Assembly: GCA_030536295.1 (NCBI GenBank)
Contig: JAUNQH010000023.1
Coordinates: 1 to 33,166 of the forward strand
DNA: 33,166 bases
Origin: Clostridia bacterium
GTDB taxonomy: Bacteria > Bacillota > Clostridia > Christensenellales > Aristaeellaceae
Reading direction: 5' to 3'
The translations under genes were made by a program, and so were the position numbers. The notes beneath the pieces are model-generated. The model was not told where the DNA came from. It did no database searches and was given only the letters and a program-made list of their open reading frames with translations. Shown in pieces: positions 31,660-33,166 of the stretch (the first letter of the stretch is position 1; every line of letters starts with the position of its first letter).

Positions 31660-32736
31660 ATGAGCACGATGACATACCGGCAGCTGCAGGAAGCCAAAGC
31701 CAATATGAAGATACGCGAGCTGGAAAAGGAACTGCCGCCGCTGGCGACCGATTTTCTGCGTTCCCTCGGCTCGTCATGCTCTTTCCTGACGGTGCGCGGC
31801 TACGCGTTCGATCTGCGGATATTTTTCCGGTATCTTGTGGCGGAACAGGTCGATTTCTGCGATCAGAAGACATACGATTTCAGCGCGGAGGATCTTGAAC
31901 GGATCACACTGCGCCATCTTGAGATGTACAATGAATATCTGAAGGTATATGTGGATCCGCGGTACGGCGAACCGGACGATGACCGCGCGGTGCCGCGGCT
32001 GATACACAACGAAAACGTCGGGCAGGCGAGAAAGCTGACCGCGGTCCGCTCCTTTTTCAAATATCTGTATACGCACGGGTATATCTCACAGAATGTGACC
32101 GAGAAGCTGCGGATGCCGAAGGTGCCCGAAAAGCCGGTCATTTATCTGGATAAGGAAGAGATCGGCCGGATGATCGACGCGGTGAACACCGGCGAAGGGT
32201 TCTCAAAGCGGCAGCAGGCGTATCTGGAAAATACCAGGGTCCGTGATCTCGCGCTGATCATGCTGATGCTGGGCACCGGCATCCGTGAAAGCGAGCTGGT
32301 GGCGATGAACGTGGACGACGTGGACCTGGACCGGGACGCGTTTATCGTGACGCGCAAGGGCGGCGATCAGGCGGTGCTGTATTTCAAGGGCTCCATCCGC
32401 GAAGCCCTGAGCGACTGGCTGGATGTGCGGGATACGATCGACATCCTGCCCGGCCATGAGGACGCGCTGTTCATTTCCACGCAGCGCAGGCGCCTGTCCG
32501 TGCGCGCGGTGCAGGAGCTGGTCAAGAAATACGCTTCCGTATCGGTCGCGTTCAACAAAAAGAAAATTTCGCCGCATAAGCTGCGGGCCAGCTACGCGAC
32601 GAACCTGTATAAAAACACCGGGGATATTTTCAAGGTATCCAAGTCACTGGGCCACAAGAGCGTGACCACCACAAAGAAATACGTCTCCCAGGCCGAATCC
32701 AGCAGGGAACTGGCGGAGAATGTGGACTGGGTATGA
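31660..32736 (+). CDS. Tyrosine recombinase (XerC/D-like integrase family)
   Basis: 358 aa. An N-terminal SAM-like DNA-binding domain occupies about 25-150. The catalytic domain has the complete set: Arg209 (GTGIRESEL), Lys233 (TRKGG), His306 and Arg309 (SPHKLRASYAT), His332 (GHKS) and Tyr341 (KKYV). It cuts and rejoins DNA at paired sites through a 3'-phosphotyrosine. Length and lack of other phage genes suggest a chromosome-dimer-resolution-type Xer enzyme or an orphan integrase; I cannot decide. AAGGAGG precedes the ATG. Its stop directly abuts the stop of the convergent membrane gene. Confidence 0.9.
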   Translation: MSTMTYRQLQEAKANMKIRELEKELPPLATDFLRSLGSSCSFLTVRGYAFDLRIFFRYLVAEQVDFCDQKTYDFSAEDLERITLRHLEMYNEYLKVYVDPRYGEPDDDRAVPRLIHNENVGQARKLTAVRSFFKYLYTHGYISQNVTEKLRMPKVPEKPVIYLDKEEIGRMIDAVNTGEGFSKRQQAYLENTRVRDLALIMLMLGTGIRESELVAMNVDDVDLDRDAFIVTRKGGDQAVLYFKGSIREALSDWLDVRDTIDILPGHEDALFISTQRRRLSVRAVQELVKKYASVSVAFNKKKISPHKLRASYATNLYKNTGDIFKVSKSLGHKSVTTTKKYVSQAESSRELAENVDWV

Positions 32737-33150
32737 TCACATGACTGCGGCAAGGATCAGGAATACCGCGAAACAGAAGGCGTCGGCACCGAGAATGCAG
32801 ACGTCTTTTTCATTGTCTTCCAGCTCCTCAAAAGTCTCCGGCACATTTTCATCCACAAAATCGATCATGTCGCCGTACATCCGGGAGGGCTTCTTTCTCG
32901 GATTCACGCGGAGCATCATGAATTTCGGCAGCCTGATGCCGTCAAGCCGCAGCAGCGCGATCCAGCCGAGCACGGCGAAGATCACCGCCGCCAGCAGGAA
33001 AACGGTCTCCTTCAGATCCCTGCCGGCGGAAGGGGAAAGGAAATAGTCAGCCAGCAGCGTGATGAAGAGCGCCAGGATGAACCGTGTGAATGTCATGTAG
33101 ATCAGCGGCCGGGTCATCCCCCCGCGCCATATCCGCTTGATTTTCTTCAT
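32737..33150 (-). CDS. Small membrane protein of unknown function
   Basis: 137 aa with three predicted transmembrane helices (about 17-38, 47-67 and 117-136). A polar segment lies between the second and third, with an acidic run (DFVDENVPETFEELEDNE, 97-114). I do not recognise a family. GAGGG lies upstream of the ATG at 33150; the promoter is beyond the window edge. It converges on the recombinase gene with no bases between the two stop codons and no terminator hairpin, so the 3' ends of the two mRNAs probably overlap. Confidence 0.75.
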   Translation of the reverse strand: MKKIKRIWRGGMTRPLIYMTFTRFILALFITLLADYFLSPSAGRDLKETVFLLAAVIFAVLGWIALLRLDGIRLPKFMMLRVNPRKKPSRMYGDMIDFVDENVPETFEELEDNEKDVCILGADAFCFAVFLILAAVM

Positions 33151-33166
33151 ATCAGTACCCTCTTTT

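Noticed and set aside
31660..32736. Integrated phage or genomic island marked by the tyrosine recombinase
   Set aside because: No tRNA, direct-repeat attachment sites, or phage genes are visible beside it within the window.

Overview
The window looks like chromosomal DNA from a fairly GC-rich member of the Bacillota, most likely class Clostridia. The reasons are the DnaD-domain protein paired with a DnaI/DnaC-type helicase loader, the NfnA/NfnB-type flavoprotein pair, a VanW-domain surface protein, a C69 dipeptidase, BspA-type LRR and LPXTG surface architecture, and strong AGGAGG-type ribosome binding sites with TTGACA/TATAAT promoters. The species cannot be named from the sequence alone. I saw no rRNA, tRNA, CRISPR array or intact insertion sequence.

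Layout. 1-5.0 kb is ordinary: the tail of an upstream gene, a VanW-domain protein, an acetyltransferase, a DIP1984-family protein, a YjjG-like HAD nucleotidase and an XRE regulator with a GyrI-like effector domain. 4.9-12.1 kb is accessory. It holds a free-standing 408-aa reverse transcriptase whose start overlaps by 4 nt the stop of a 962-aa adenylation/carrier-protein/condensation-type enzyme. It also holds a divergently promoted, structured, terminator-ended transcript without a convincing ORF next to the RT 3' end. Two small genes with double-glycine export leaders flank a GH27 glycosidase. 12.1-14.3 kb is an ECF sigma factor overlapping a large membrane protein that is probably its anti-sigma/sensor. 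A 146-bp miniature transposon-like element (25-bp inverted ends, perfect 8-bp target duplication) lies next to it.

14.6-23.2 kb, all on the minus strand, carries a sortase-type LRR surface protein, rluD-like, lspA, mfd, pth, an acetyltransferase and class II aldolase. 23.4-30.1 kb on the plus strand carries nfnA-nfnB, dnaD, dnaI-like, an ArsC/Spx-fold protein lacking its catalytic cysteine, and a C69 dipeptidase. The last 3 kb has pfkA, a dispersed repeat related to the miniature element, a tyrosine recombinase with a consensus promoter, and a membrane protein whose stop abuts that of the recombinase.

The item most worth following is the 4.9-12.1 kb block. The RT and the NRPS-like enzyme are very likely one translationally coupled unit, and the candidate RNA beside the RT could be its template or partner. 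The exported-peptide genes nearby may or may not belong to the same system. That linkage is inference; the overlaps, motifs, promoters, hairpins and repeats described are visible in the sequence.
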